From NCBI GenBank assembly GCA_018656865.1, contig JABHYO010000187.1, forward strand, positions 25,716 through 89,715: a stretch of 64,000 bases of DNA, read 5' to 3'. The position numbers were made by a program, and so were the translations under genes. Of the stretch, positions 13,200 to 23,870 are shown in pieces (positions within the stretch are counted from its first letter, which is position 1; every line of letters starts with the position of its first letter). Below the pieces are notes generated by a model. That model did not search any database. It had not been told where the DNA came from and was given only the letters and a program-made list of their open reading frames with translations. This DNA is from Gammaproteobacteria bacterium. Lineage in GTDB: Bacteria; Pseudomonadota; Gammaproteobacteria; Pseudomonadales; Azotimanducaceae.

Positions 13200-14573
13200 C
13201 TAGAAAAAGCTCAATGGGGCGTGGAAGAGGTTTTCTACTTCCTTGATACGCTTCTTGTCGACAAGAAACAACACGATATGATCACCGGATTCGACGACGA
13301 CATCGTCGTGGGCGATAACGACACCGTCACCGCGCACAATCGCGCCGATATTTGTACCAGGAGGCAGCTGGATGTCCTCAATTCGTCGACCGACGACCTT
13401 GGAACTGGACTCATCGCCATGCGCTATGGTTTCGATGGCTTCTGCAGCACCCCGGCGCAGGGAGTGAACTTTTTCGACATCGCCCTGACGAATATGGGTG
13501 AGGATAGAGCCGAGGGTTGCCTGTTGTGGGTTGATGACGATATCGATATTGCCACCTTCAATGAGGTCTACATAAGCAGGGTTGTTGATCAGCGTAATAA
13601 CCTTGCGGGAACCCAGACTTTTGGCCAGCATGGACGACATAATATTCGCTTCGTCGTCGTTGGTGACGGCGCAGAAAACATCGGTTTCCTCAATATTTTC
13701 CTCAAGCAAAAGCTCGCGGTCCGAGGCGTCGCCAGCGAGGACAATGGTTCGATCGAGGTTCTCTGACAACTCGTAACATCGATGTCGGTTGTGTTCGATA
13801 ATGCGAACGCCGTAGCGGTTTTCAACTGTCTGGGCGAGCTGCTCGCCAATGTGACCACCACCGGCGATGACGATACGCTTGTTGGGTTTCTCGGCACGCC
13901 GCATTTCGGACATCACATTCTTAATGTCCCGCGAGGCGGCAATGAAGAAGACCTCATCATCTGCCTCAATCACGGTGTTACCCTGCGGAATGATGGGTCT
14001 GTTCTTACGAAAGATAGCAGCCACGCGGGTATCCACTGTTGGCATATGCTGCCTCAGGTAGCGCAGCTCCTGGTCCACCAGTGGTCCGCCGTAATAGGCC
14101 TTGATGCCAACCAGCTGTACCTGACCCTCAGCGAAGTCCATCACCTGCAGGGCTCCGGGATTGTCTATAAGGCGGGCAATGTCATGGGTGACGATCTGCT
14201 CAGGGTTAACGATGACATCTACGGGCATCGCGTCGTTACGGAAGATACCGCCATCGCGGATGTAGGCAGATGACCTGACTCTCGCGATTTTGGTGGGAGT
14301 ATTGAACACGGTGTAGGCAACCTGGCAGGCCACCATATTGACCTCGTCGCTGTTGGTGACAGCAATCAGCATGTCCGCGTCTTCTGCACCTGCCTGGCGC
14401 ATGATGTCCGGGTGCGACGCCATGCCTCTGACCGTTCGAATATCAACCCTGTCCTGAAGTTCCCTCAGGCGGTCTCCGTCCGTGTCAACGACAGTAATGT
14501 CTCCGGATTCCAGAGTCAGGTTCTGGGCAAGATTGCCGCCGACCTCCCCCGCGCCGAGAATGATGATCTTCAT
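13200..14573 (-). CDS. trkA: Trk potassium uptake regulator TrkA
   Basis: [19 protein letters not shown] ... [15 protein letters not shown]; two RCK NAD-binding domains; next to trkH and rsmB. Confidence 0.97.
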   Translation of the reverse strand: MKIIILGAGEVGGNLAQNLTLESGDITVVDTDGDRLRELQDRVDIRTVRGMASHPDIMRQAGAEDADMLIAVTNSDEVNMVACQVAYTVFNTPTKIARVRSSAYIRDGGIFRNDAMPVDVIVNPEQIVTHDIARLIDNPGALQVMDFAEGQVQLVGIKAYYGGPLVDQELRYLRQHMPTVDTRVAAIFRKNRPIIPQGNTVIEADDEVFFIAASRDIKNVMSEMRRAEKPNKRIVIAGGGHIGEQLAQTVENRYGVRIIEHNRHRCYELSENLDRTIVLAGDASDRELLLEENIEETDVFCAVTNDDEANIMSSMLAKSLGSRKVITLINNPAYVDLIEGGNIDIVINPQQATLGSILTHIRQGDVEKVHSLRRGAAEAIETIAHGDESSSKVVGRRIEDIQLPPGTNIGAIVRGDGVVIAHDDVVVESGDHIVLFLVDKKRIKEVENLFHAPLSFF

Positions 14574-15847
14574 TGGGTTACCTTTTGCAGTCGGGCGTAG
14601 AAAAAGCCGTCATGCAGGTCCAGTGTGGGTGAAAGTTGAATACCGTGGATTGTAGAAAATATACTTGAATAGGGGTCTGGTACCGATATTGGCTGAACAC
14701 TCACATCCGAGCGGGATTCAAGGATCGAGGAGATAACTTCATCGTTCTCCTGCGGGAGAATGGAGCATGTGGAATACAGTAGTTCACCACCTGTGGCAAG
14801 CAAGTCAAATGCCTTGTTCAAGAGTACCCGCTGAATGGCACAAAGCTTATCAATATCCGATTTTTTACGCAGCAATTTAATATCGGGGTGGCGGCGAATG
14901 ACTCCGGTTGCCGAACAGGGGGCATCAAGAAGAATGCGCGAGAACTTCCTGTCGAATGAACTGGACTCGAGGTCCTCGGTGAGGATTTCAGCACTGAGAC
15001 CCAGTCTTGATAGATTTTCAATGATACGGGGTGTTCGCTTCCTGTCACGATCGAGCGCAGTCAGCTCGATTTCGGCTGATTCCAGAAGGTGGCAGGACTT
15101 GCTGCCTGGTGCGGCACAGGCATCGAGCACCCTCATTCCAGTAGTCGGGTTAAGAAGTATGGCAGCAAGCTGTGCCCCCTCGTCCTGAACGGAAACCAGA
15201 CCTTCTTCAAAACCCGGAAGCTGGGTAACATCGACGGGTTTGCTCAGAACGACAGCGGCGTGGCTGAGTCTACCAGCGCTGGCGGATAGTCCCGCATCCG
15301 CAAGTCGGGTCATATAGTCCTCCCTCGAGCCGCGTCGCAGATTGACTCGGAGCGTCATGGGTGCCCGGGACTGATTGGCAATCAATATTTCGTCGTATTG
15401 TGGCAGCTGAGTTTTGATAGCATCGATAAGCCACCGTGGATGATTGAACTGCGCCTCAGCATCGTTGTTGGTGACTTCCCTTTTTAACTTATCGCGCTCA
15501 CGACCGTACCGGCGAAGAACCCCGTTGATGAGCCCTTTTGCCCAATCCTTGTTCAGAAATCTGGTTGCCTCAACCGCGTTGTTGACACTCGCGTGTTCCG
15601 GACGGTTCAGGTGATCCATGCTATAGAGTCCTGCCATCAGCAGGAGATGGAGGTCCAGGTGTTTATTGGGCAAGGGTTTTTTTAGGAGACGATCAATGAC
15701 ACGATCCAGATAATAGTAGTGCCGGGTCACGCCATAGCAGATCTGTTGGACGAGTGGCTTAGTGTCGTCGGCGAAGCACTCATCGAGATGCCTTTCGTTT
15801 AAAAGCATCTCTTCCAGGATTCCGGCGACCTGCTGATATTCGTTCAT
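14570..15847 (-). CDS. rsmB: 16S rRNA m5C967 methyltransferase
   Basis: NusB-like N-terminus, [47 protein letters not shown]. Confidence 0.96.
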   Translation of the reverse strand: MNEYQQVAGILEEMLLNERHLDECFADDTKPLVQQICYGVTRHYYYLDRVIDRLLKKPLPNKHLDLHLLLMAGLYSMDHLNRPEHASVNNAVEATRFLNKDWAKGLINGVLRRYGRERDKLKREVTNNDAEAQFNHPRWLIDAIKTQLPQYDEILIANQSRAPMTLRVNLRRGSREDYMTRLADAGLSASAGRLSHAAVVLSKPVDVTQLPGFEEGLVSVQDEGAQLAAILLNPTTGMRVLDACAAPGSKSCHLLESAEIELTALDRDRKRTPRIIENLSRLGLSAEILTEDLESSSFDRKFSRILLDAPCSATGVIRRHPDIKLLRKKSDIDKLCAIQRVLLNKAFDLLATGGELLYSTCSILPQENDEVISSILESRSDVSVQPISVPDPYSSIFSTIHGIQLSPTLDLHDGFFYARLQKVTQ

Positions 15848-16782
15848 GGTGCGCGGCTGTTCAAAAAGACACCTGCATGGAGTATGTCAGTGCGGCCGTT
15901 CAGCACATCAGCCGGTTTGAGAATGGTGCCCTTGCCGACTGGTAGTTGTATTTCTGTAATTCGGTAGGCGCCTTTGCCGCAGGCAACAAGAATTCCTTGC
16001 TTTGACACCTCAAGTACCTCTCCTGGTATTCCCTCTTTGTCACTATCTTCAGTTCCGGCATGAACTTTGACCCGCATGTCACCCAGATAGGTGTAGGTAA
16101 TAGGGTCGGGCTGGAATGCCCTGACTTTTCTATCGACGATGTTTGAACTCCCCTCCCAATCGATCAGAGCCTCGTCTTTGTCGATCTTTGCGGCGTAGAC
16201 AGTATCCTGAATCGGTTGTTTGACTGCTTGAACGGTACCCGCTTCTATCTCGTCGATAGTCTCGATCAGCAACCGTTGGCCGCTATCCAGCATCTTTTGA
16301 AACAGTTTAGCGGCGGTATCTCCGGCTTTGATAGTAATGGGTTCGGCTGCGAGCATATCACCTGTATCCAGACCCTCATCCATCTGAATGATAGTGACAC
16401 CGGTCTCATGGTCGCCTGCCAGGATAGCCCGCTGAACTGGTGCGGCGCCGCGCCACCGTGGTAGCAGCGAGGCATGGACATTGATGCAGCCATGCCTGGG
16501 TAGACTCAGGACATCAATTTTTAGAATTTGCCCGTAGGCGACGACAATTAGAGCGTCGAATTCGTAGGTGCTGAGATCGTCAGCTGTCAGCTTCTGCGGC
16601 TGTAAACAGATAAGTTCATGTGAAACGGCAAGCTTTTTGACCGGGCTGGCTATGGGTTTTTTGCCCCGTTTACCCGGTTTATCTGGTTGGGTGACGACGA
16701 CCACTACCTCGTGGTGACACTCTATGAGCGCCCTCAGATGACCTGCGGCAAAGTCCGGAGTTCCCGCGAATGCGACTTTCAA
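15844..16782 (-). CDS. fmt: Methionyl-tRNA formyltransferase
   Basis: MKVAFAGTPDFAAGHLRAL, CINVHASLLPRWRGAAPVQRAILAGD. Confidence 0.98.
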   Translation of the reverse strand: MKVAFAGTPDFAAGHLRALIECHHEVVVVVTQPDKPGKRGKKPIASPVKKLAVSHELICLQPQKLTADDLSTYEFDALIVVAYGQILKIDVLSLPRHGCINVHASLLPRWRGAAPVQRAILAGDHETGVTIIQMDEGLDTGDMLAAEPITIKAGDTAAKLFQKMLDSGQRLLIETIDEIEAGTVQAVKQPIQDTVYAAKIDKDEALIDWEGSSNIVDRKVRAFQPDPITYTYLGDMRVKVHAGTEDSDKEGIPGEVLEVSKQGILVACGKGAYRITEIQLPVGKGTILKPADVLNGRTDILHAGVFLNSRAP

Positions 16783-16810
16783 TAGCTGTCCCGTTGTCTT
16801 ACTAAGATTG

Positions 16811-17314
16811 TCAGGCCTGTTGTTTCTGCAGTTTTTGCAATTTCTTGCGTATCATCTGGCGTTTGGTGCCTGTCAGATAATCGACGAACAATTTGCCTTC
16901 CAGGTGATCCATTTCGTGCTGGATGCATACCGCAAGGAGATCGCTGGCCTCAAGGGAAAAGGGTTCGCCATCCCTGCCTATTGCATCGCATTGAATCTGC
17001 TGAAATCGCATGACCGGTTCGTAAAAACCCGGAACAGACAGGCATCCTTCCGGTGTTTCTATCTCGCCTTCAGAAAGGCGGATTTCCGGGTTGATGAGAA
17101 TAAGTGGTTGATCCTTGTTTTCTGAGACATCAATCACGATCAGTCGTTTGTGGACATTGACCTGGCTGGCGGCCAGACCGATGCCAGGTGCCTCATACAT
17201 AGTTTCCAACATCTGGTCTGCCAGATCGGCAATACGCCCGTCCACCAGCTTTACCGGTTTTGCCACCTTGCGCAGGCGAGGATCGGGAAATTCGAGAATT
17301 TCTAATGGAGCCAT
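16811..17314 (-). CDS. def: Peptide deformylase
   Basis: [31 protein letters not shown]. Confidence 0.98.
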   Translation of the reverse strand: MAPLEILEFPDPRLRKVAKPVKLVDGRIADLADQMLETMYEAPGIGLAASQVNVHKRLIVIDVSENKDQPLILINPEIRLSEGEIETPEGCLSVPGFYEPVMRFQQIQCDAIGRDGEPFSLEASDLLAVCIQHEMDHLEGKLFVDYLTGTKRQMIRKKLQKLQKQQA

Positions 17315-17457
17315 ATGGTTTTGTCATATACCTCTAGTAAAAGAGCAACTTGTGCTGCTAAGATTATGATCAACTTGATAATTCAGGTGGCCTGCGTATT
17401 GCTATTCGGGCTCGCATAACCTGATATTGTACTCTATTTTGCGGACGGGATTCGTTT

Positions 17458-18543
17458 ATGAAGATTCGACCGGGATTATCGCTGCTACTCTGTCTACTTC
17501 TGTTTTCGTCGGGTATGGCGACAGCGGCAGAGGATTCCCTGCTCCGGGAAGGCCATCCTGATCAGTATGAAGTAAAGGAAGGCGATACGCTCTGGGGAAT
17601 TGCCTCGATGTTCCTCAAAGATCCCTGGTACTGGCCGGAAATCTGGCATGTAAACCCCAGCATTGATAACCCGCACCTGATCTATCCGGGTGACGAAATC
17701 GTCTTAAATTATGTTGGAGGCGACCCGCAATTATCGCTGAAGCGAGGCCCCGGCGGTCGGACCTACAAACTGAAACCTGAACAGCGGGTTCGTCAGGGAG
17801 ACCGATATGAGAAGCTTGAACCCAGAGTTAGAGTAGAACCGCTATCGGGTGCCATTCCGGCCATCCCCCTCGACGCGGTCGCAAGCCTGATGTCGACCGG
17901 TAGAATCGTTGAAGAAGACACGCTCGAACTGGCGCCGAGAATACTGTCAGGGAAGTCGGAGCGATTGATCTTCGGACCCGGTGATCAGTTTTATGCCAGG
18001 GGGCAGTGGGACGAAAATACGTCGGTATATGGCATTTTTCGAGAAGGTAATGTCTATCTGGACCCGGAAACAGAGGAAATACTCGGTTTTGAGGCAATCG
18101 AAGTCGGTCTTGCCCGGGCTGTAGAGCGAAGTGGCGATGTCGTCACCTTCGATCTCACCAGCGTGAAGGAAGATGTACGAATTGGCGATCGCCTGATGCC
18201 GACTGAAGAGCGCAGGGTTGAATCCACCTTTTACCCAACGCCACCGGACCGAAAGGTCGAGGGCGTCATTATGACAGTACTGGGTGGTGTTACTCAGGTA
18301 GGCCGTAACGACGTGGTTGTGATCAACCGTGGCACAAGTGCGGGCATCGATGTGGGTAATGTACTCGCCATTGCCAAAAAGGGAGCCTACGTCAGGGACA
18401 GATACAATCGTGACATGGTTCAGTTGCCAACAGAACGAGCCGGCATCCTGATGGTCTTCAGGGCTTTCGAAAAGATGGCCTATGGACTGGTACTTCAGAC
18501 TCAGGAACCTCTACGGGTTGGTGACGTCGTTCGAAATCCCTAG
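17458..18543 (+). CDS. LysM peptidoglycan-binding domain protein
   Basis: Signal peptide then YEVKEGDTLWGIASMFLKDPWYWPEIWHVNPSIDNPHLIYPGDEI; upstream of dprA, divergent from def. Confidence 0.92.
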   Translation: MKIRPGLSLLLCLLLFSSGMATAAEDSLLREGHPDQYEVKEGDTLWGIASMFLKDPWYWPEIWHVNPSIDNPHLIYPGDEIVLNYVGGDPQLSLKRGPGGRTYKLKPEQRVRQGDRYEKLEPRVRVEPLSGAIPAIPLDAVASLMSTGRIVEEDTLELAPRILSGKSERLIFGPGDQFYARGQWDENTSVYGIFREGNVYLDPETEEILGFEAIEVGLARAVERSGDVVTFDLTSVKEDVRIGDRLMPTEERRVESTFYPTPPDRKVEGVIMTVLGGVTQVGRNDVVVINRGTSAGIDVGNVLAIAKKGAYVRDRYNRDMVQLPTERAGILMVFRAFEKMAYGLVLQTQEPLRVGDVVRNP

Positions 18544-18659
18544 GCGAATTGCCCACAGTTAAACGGTAAACAGGCTTACAGCCAACCACTTGGATCTGCT
18601 ACCTTAATTTGCGGGTACAGGAATTATGCTTGTGGTTTTAGGCAGTCTACTGGCGACCT

Positions 18660-19718
18660 TTGACCGATCTTCATTTACTCGCGCTTCATCGATTGTTGCT
18701 GAATAAGCCCGGCGGAATGCTGGAAGCCATGGCTGGTACTGCAGATGCCTCTCTCGTACTGCAGGGTCTAAGAATTCCAGGTACAAAGGATGCGCTAAAA
18801 GAAGCTGAGGGCGACCTTAATTGGCTTCAGGCGTCTGATCACCATCTTATTCGGTATACAGATGACGACTATCCAGGGCGTCTGAAGGAAATCTGGAATC
18901 CACCTTATCTCCTCTATGCCAGTGGTCACCGAAATGCGTTTTACAAGACTGATCAGGCCGTTGCGGTGGTTGGTGCTCGTAAAGCATCGAGCTATGGCTT
19001 GAAACAGGCGGCGGCCATTGCTGAAGAGCTCGGGCGTCGAGATGTCACCGTCGTCAGTGGGCTGGCCCTTGGTATAGACGCAGCAGCTCACGAGGGTGCG
19101 CTTCTGGGCCACGGTACTACGATTGCTGTACTTGGTACGAGTTGTGACGATATCTACCCGAAACGAAACTGGCGATTGGCTGAACGAATACAGTCTCACG
19201 GTCTAATCATCAGTGAGTTCCCCCTGGGTACACCCGCCTATCCAGCAAACTTCCCGCGCAGGAATCGCATCGTCACGGGGCTCGCCGTGGCAACGGTAGT
19301 TGTTGAAGCTGCACTTAAGAGCGGATCTCTGATATCGGCCCGATTGGCGGGGAGCGAAGGCAGGGAGGTGATGGCGGTACCAGGACAGGTCACCAATCCG
19401 CAGTCCCGGGGTTGTCATCAACTGATTCGCGATGGCGCGACGTTGATCGAAACGGCATCGGATATCCTGCGGGAACTTGGGATCGAAGGGGAGATTAGCC
19501 TTCAAATGGGATCTCACGGACACGATCTCAGTCCTGATCAGCTGATCCTGATGGAGATGCTGGCACAGGGGCCACAGTCCATCGATATGCTCATGGATCG
19601 CGTAGAATTGTGTATCGAGGATCTGACGGTCGGGCTCGTCAGTCTGGAAGTGCTGGGACTAATTTTCTCGGAAGGTGGTCGATATCAGCTTGCCCGGGTT
19701 AGCGAGGGACTTGCCTAG
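18660..19718 (+). CDS. dprA: DNA-processing protein DprA
   Basis: VAVVGARKASSYGLKQA, VVSGLALGIDAAAHEGAL, GLIISEFPLGTPAYPANFPRRNRIVTGLA, AVPGQVTNPQSRGCHQLIRDGA. Confidence 0.96.
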   Translation: MTDLHLLALHRLLLNKPGGMLEAMAGTADASLVLQGLRIPGTKDALKEAEGDLNWLQASDHHLIRYTDDDYPGRLKEIWNPPYLLYASGHRNAFYKTDQAVAVVGARKASSYGLKQAAAIAEELGRRDVTVVSGLALGIDAAAHEGALLGHGTTIAVLGTSCDDIYPKRNWRLAERIQSHGLIISEFPLGTPAYPANFPRRNRIVTGLAVATVVVEAALKSGSLISARLAGSEGREVMAVPGQVTNPQSRGCHQLIRDGATLIETASDILRELGIEGEISLQMGSHGHDLSPDQLILMEMLAQGPQSIDMLMDRVELCIEDLTVGLVSLEVLGLIFSEGGRYQLARVSEGLA

Positions 19719-19768
19719 AGTCCACCTGGTAGGCTAAGTTCGCCCCTTTTCAATCAGGAGAGCAAACC

Positions 19769-20257
19769 ATGGCTTTTGTCGCCATTTTGATGGGTTCAGA
19801 TTCGGATCTTCCGGTTATGCAGGCCAGTATTGATATCTTGAAGACATTCAAGATTGAGTACGAGGTTAGAATTACCTCTGCCCACCGGACTCCGGAAGAC
19901 ACCCGTGCCTATGTAACTGATGCTGACAGCCGAGGCTGTGCGGTCTTTATAGCCGCCGCGGGTATGGCAGCCCATCTGGCGGGGGCCGTGGCGGCGCATA
20001 CGCTGAAGCCTGTAGTCGGTGTCCCGGTTGATGCAGGACCCTTGCAGGGATTTGATGCGCTTTTGTCAACGGTCCAGATGCCGGGAGGCATCCCAGTAGC
20101 CAGTGTTGCTATTGGCAAGGCTGGTGCAAAGAATGCGGCATATCTGGCAGCACAGATCATGGGCGTTCAGGACCAAGCCCTGCACAAGGCGCTAATTGAA
20201 GAGCGGGCCGCGAATGCAGAGGCGATCCGTCAAAAGAACAACGATCTTGACGTGTGA
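19769..20257 (+). CDS. purE: N5-carboxyaminoimidazole ribonucleotide mutase
   Basis: MGSDSDLPVMQASIDIL, SAHRTPEDTRAYV, AAAGMAAHLAGAVAAHT. Confidence 0.97.
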   Translation: MAFVAILMGSDSDLPVMQASIDILKTFKIEYEVRITSAHRTPEDTRAYVTDADSRGCAVFIAAAGMAAHLAGAVAAHTLKPVVGVPVDAGPLQGFDALLSTVQMPGGIPVASVAIGKAGAKNAAYLAAQIMGVQDQALHKALIEERAANAEAIRQKNNDLDV

Positions 20258-20802
20258 ATAGCTGGCGAAAGAGCTTTGTATCCCAACTACTGAGTCGGGA
20301 TGGTGTTATCGCCTATCCGACCGAAGGTGTCTGGGGATTGGGTTGTCTGCCTGATTCCAGCGAGGGAGTTGCACGTATACTCACGCTCAAGAATCGTCCA
20401 TGGCAACAGGGTCTGCTACTGGTGGCAGCAGAAATGTCGCAGTTCGAAGGCTATTTGAAGGGACTTGACGCTGAATACAGAAAAGTACTTGAAGAAACCT
20501 GGCCAGGACCGGTGACGTTTCTCGTCCCTGATAATGGCACTGCGCCTGGCTGGATTGTCGGTAGCCACACCACGGTTGGCCTCAGAGTATCCGATCATCC
20601 GTTGGTGCAGGCGCTGTGCACCAGTGTCGGGCCTCTGGTTTCGACCTCAGCCAATATTTCTTCGCGACCAGCTGCCAGAACGACATTCGGGGTAAGAAGA
20701 TACTTCGGAAACCGGATTGATCTTGTTGTGCCAGGTGAGTTGGGTCAGACGGGTCGGGCCAGTGAGATCAGAGACCTTGTTTCAGGCGAGGTTCTGCGGT
20801 GA
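20254..20802 (+). CDS. tsaC: L-threonylcarbamoyladenylate synthase (YrdC/TsaC)
   Basis: VIAYPTEGVWGLGCLPD, WPGPVTFLVPD, STSANISSRPAART; GTG start overlapping purE. Confidence 0.93.
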   Translation: MNSWRKSFVSQLLSRDGVIAYPTEGVWGLGCLPDSSEGVARILTLKNRPWQQGLLLVAAEMSQFEGYLKGLDAEYRKVLEETWPGPVTFLVPDNGTAPGWIVGSHTTVGLRVSDHPLVQALCTSVGPLVSTSANISSRPAARTTFGVRRYFGNRIDLVVPGELGQTGRASEIRDLVSGEVLR

Positions 20803-21617
20803 CAGTGGCTAAGTTGGCGGTATTGGGTAATCCGGTCGAGCACAGTCGATCACCAGACATTCACCGGCAATTCGGTGAAGCAGCGGGTATCGAACTCAGC
20901 TATGAGAAAATTCTGGTAGCGGCGGGTGACTTCGACATGGTGGTTCGCCGCTTTATGAACGATGGCACCGGCCTAAATGTTACCGTTCCCTGCAAGCGTG
21001 ATGCGTGGGCCCTGGTCGATGAGATGAGCGACAAAGCCGCACTGGCGGAAGCTGTCAATACGATAAGCAGAAGCGATGATGGCGGACTGTTTGGCAGCAA
21101 CACTGACGGCGAAGGCATGTTAAGGGATATTGTTGGTAACCTGGGTTGGAAGATTGCTGGAAAGAGAGTGCTTGTGATTGGTTCCGGAGGTGCAGTCAGT
21201 GGCGTACTGGGTGATCTTCTTGAAGCGGCGCCGGAATCAGTGGATCTATTCAACCGCACCCAAGACAAAGCGGAGAGACTGGCCCACCGTTTTGCTGATC
21301 AGAGACTCCAGGCCGTTGCGGCTTCTGCGCTGGAGAGTCAGTACGACATCGTAATCAACGGTACTTCGGCGGGTCTTGCAGGCGAGGATATCGAGCTGCC
21401 AGGGCGTATCGTCGGTAGCGAAAGTCGATGTTATGACATGATCTACGGAGCAGGTACGACGCGCTTCAATCAGTGGTGTCAGGCTGAAGCAGCCTGCCAG
21501 GTCTCAGATGGTCTTGGTATGCTGGTGGAACAAGCCGCTCTCGCTTTCGAGATCTGGCTAGGCGCCCAGGTCGAAACCTCACCTGTGATTGAATCACTGC
21601 GATCGACGATTACCTGA
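20799..21617 (+). CDS. aroE: Shikimate dehydrogenase
   Basis: LAVLGNPVEHSRSPDIH, NVTVPCKRDA, GSNTDGEGML, VLVIGSGGAVSGVL. Confidence 0.96.
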   Translation: MTVAKLAVLGNPVEHSRSPDIHRQFGEAAGIELSYEKILVAAGDFDMVVRRFMNDGTGLNVTVPCKRDAWALVDEMSDKAALAEAVNTISRSDDGGLFGSNTDGEGMLRDIVGNLGWKIAGKRVLVIGSGGAVSGVLGDLLEAAPESVDLFNRTQDKAERLAHRFADQRLQAVAASALESQYDIVINGTSAGLAGEDIELPGRIVGSESRCYDMIYGAGTTRFNQWCQAEAACQVSDGLGMLVEQAALAFEIWLGAQVETSPVIESLRSTIT

Positions 21618-21638
21618 CTCACTGGACACGGAATAGAT

Positions 21639-23669
21639 ATGACTAACCCTCTCCTGGAATTTCATGAGCTGCCTCCTTTTCCGGAAATACAGGCCGGACA
21701 AATGGTCGCCGCCTTCGAGCAGGTGGTGGCTGAATCAAGGGTAGGGATTGAATTGCTGCTACGTGAGGAAGCACTCACTTACCGGTCACTGGTTCACGGA
21801 CGGGAGGAATTGGAAGACAGGGTTCATCAGGTTTGGTCCACAATTTCGCATATGAACGCGGTCGTTAACTCCAGTGACATTCGTCGAGCGCACCAGACCT
21901 GTCTTGAGGTGCTGACGGATTATCAAACGGAGATGGGACAGAACAAGGTACTTTTTGAGGCTTATCTCACAGTTCGTGAAAACGTGGCTTTCGAATCGCT
22001 CGAGACGGCGGAAAAGAAAGTTGCGGAGAACGCGCTAAGAGACTTCCGGCTTTCTGGTATCGATCTGAACGAGAAGGATCGGTCGGAGTTTTCTCAGCTG
22101 GCAAGAGAATTGTCGGAGCTTGGCAGTACATTCAACAATAATGTATTGGATGCCACACAGGCCTGGACCCGGAATATCGCAGATGTCGACGATCTGCCTG
22201 GCATCCCGGATTCGCTGATAGCTGCAATGGCTCAGGCAGCCAGAGCCAGGGAAGAAGAAGGCTACCTGCTGACACTGGATGCACCCTGCTACCTGGCTAT
22301 CGTGACCTACTGTGAAGACAGAAATCTGCGGCGGGACATGTATCTTGCATACGGCACCCGCGCCGGTCCGAACTCAGGGGATTTCGACAACACGACCGTG
22401 ATGGAGAGGATCCTTAAGGCCAGGTATAGGCAGGCGCAACTGCTCGGGTTCAACAACTTTGCTGAACTGTCGGTTGAGCGGAAGATGGCAGGTTCTGCTG
22501 GTGAGGTGTTGGAATTTCTGGAGGATCTGGGCGGTAAATCACGCCTGCCGGCCGAAAAGGAACTCGCTGAGATCGAAACCTTTGCATCGGATCAGGGTGC
22601 AGAGATACCGCTCGCTCCCTGGGATGTAACCTACTATGCGGAGAAATTAAAAAAGGCCTCATTCGATATCTCGGAAGAGGAGTTGCGGCCCTATTTCCCG
22701 GCGGAAAGCGTGCTTGAGGGAGCATTTGAAGTGGTTCGACGGCTCTTCGATGTTGAAGTGGTGCCGGTTTCGGATATGCCGGTCTGGCATGAAGACGTGA
22801 AAACCTTTCAGATTCTCAGAGATGGCGAACCATTGGCGCGTTTTTACATAGATCTCTATACCCGGGAAAACAAGCAAGGCGGTGCCTGGATGGATGTCTG
22901 TCGGGTCAGGCGGCGTAGCGCCGCCGGTCAACTCTGTCTGCCCATCGCCTTTCTGACCTGCAACTTTTCCTGTCCGGTGGGTGACGACCCTGCCCTGCTG
23001 ACCCACCCTGAGGTTGTGACGCTCTTCCATGAGTTTGGTCATGGACTGCACCATATGCTGACAGCGATAGAAGCAGAGGGTGTGTCCGGTATCAACGGCG
23101 TCGCCTGGGATGCTGTCGAGCTGCCGAGCCAGTTTATGGAAAATTTCTGCTGGCAGGCAGACGCATTGGCATTCATCTCCGGTCACTATCAGACAGGTGA
23201 TTCACTGCCGGAAGCGATGTTGGGGAAGCTATTGTCAGCACGAAACTTTCAGGCAGCCATGCAAATGGTGCGGCAGCTGGAGCTCGGACTGTTCGATTTC
23301 AGATTGCATGCTAACTTCGATCCAGGCAAGGAGGATCAGATTCAGGCTACGCTCGATGAAGTGCGAAAAGAAATTGCAGTGGTCACACCGCCCAGGGAAT
23401 ATTCTCTGCAGCATGGCTTTTCTCACATTTTCGGTGGAGGTTACGCTGCCGGTTACTACAGCTACAAATGGGCGGAGGTGCTTTCTGCCGACGCTTTTTC
23501 CAGGTTCATTGAAGATGGTATCTTCAATCGACAGACCGGAGAAGATTTTCTGTCAACGATACTTGAAAGAGGTGGTTCCGAAGATGCGATGGATCTGTTC
23601 ATCCGGTTTCGTGGCCGCAAACCGGAGGTCGATGCACTGCTTCGCCAGGATGGAATAGCGACCGGATAA
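21639..23669 (+). CDS. prlC: Oligopeptidase A (M3 metallopeptidase)
   Basis: HEFGHGLHHML zinc motif (HExxH), GGYAAGYYSYKWAEVLSADAF. Confidence 0.96.
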   Translation: MTNPLLEFHELPPFPEIQAGQMVAAFEQVVAESRVGIELLLREEALTYRSLVHGREELEDRVHQVWSTISHMNAVVNSSDIRRAHQTCLEVLTDYQTEMGQNKVLFEAYLTVRENVAFESLETAEKKVAENALRDFRLSGIDLNEKDRSEFSQLARELSELGSTFNNNVLDATQAWTRNIADVDDLPGIPDSLIAAMAQAARAREEEGYLLTLDAPCYLAIVTYCEDRNLRRDMYLAYGTRAGPNSGDFDNTTVMERILKARYRQAQLLGFNNFAELSVERKMAGSAGEVLEFLEDLGGKSRLPAEKELAEIETFASDQGAEIPLAPWDVTYYAEKLKKASFDISEEELRPYFPAESVLEGAFEVVRRLFDVEVVPVSDMPVWHEDVKTFQILRDGEPLARFYIDLYTRENKQGGAWMDVCRVRRRSAAGQLCLPIAFLTCNFSCPVGDDPALLTHPEVVTLFHEFGHGLHHMLTAIEAEGVSGINGVAWDAVELPSQFMENFCWQADALAFISGHYQTGDSLPEAMLGKLLSARNFQAAMQMVRQLELGLFDFRLHANFDPGKEDQIQATLDEVRKEIAVVTPPREYSLQHGFSHIFGGGYAAGYYSYKWAEVLSADAFSRFIEDGIFNRQTGEDFLSTILERGGSEDAMDLFIRFRGRKPEVDALLRQDGIATG

Positions 23670-23700
23670 ACCGACATGACGTGTCGATATTAACCTGAAG

Positions 23701-23728
23701 TTGAGAAAACCCAAGTCGCTGCTATAAT
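23701..23728 (+). promoter_or_regulatory. Candidate sigma70 promoter for the cox operon
   Basis: TTGAGA - 16 nt - TATAAT, about 140 nt upstream of the coxB ATG. Confidence 0.55.
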
Positions 23729-23870
23729 TGCGTGCTTTGTTGCTCTGCAACAGAAAGCCGTTGAGAGAATATTACACGCAGCTGTGTTCCTAAAAAGAAC
23801 TACATTCGCCTGCGCGTCACGGCATGTATGTGCTGTACGCACTCGATTTAAAAAATTTGGAGTCTCGCTC

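Noticed and set aside
13137-13766. 209-aa plus-strand ORF opposite trkA
   Set aside because: Fully antisense to the well-supported trkA gene, with no recognisable motifs; a mirror ORF from codon bias.
22659-23186. 175-aa minus-strand ORF and 23080-23658 plus-strand 192-aa alternative-frame ORF inside prlC
   Set aside because: Embedded in a conserved M3 peptidase gene; no independent support.
23784-23870. N-terminal extension of CoxB given in the ORF track
   Set aside because: The extension is not family-like; ATG at 23871 gives a normal signal peptide. The same reasoning was used to trim dnaN copy 2, ctaG, comM, dapF, hemC, lptM and argH starts.
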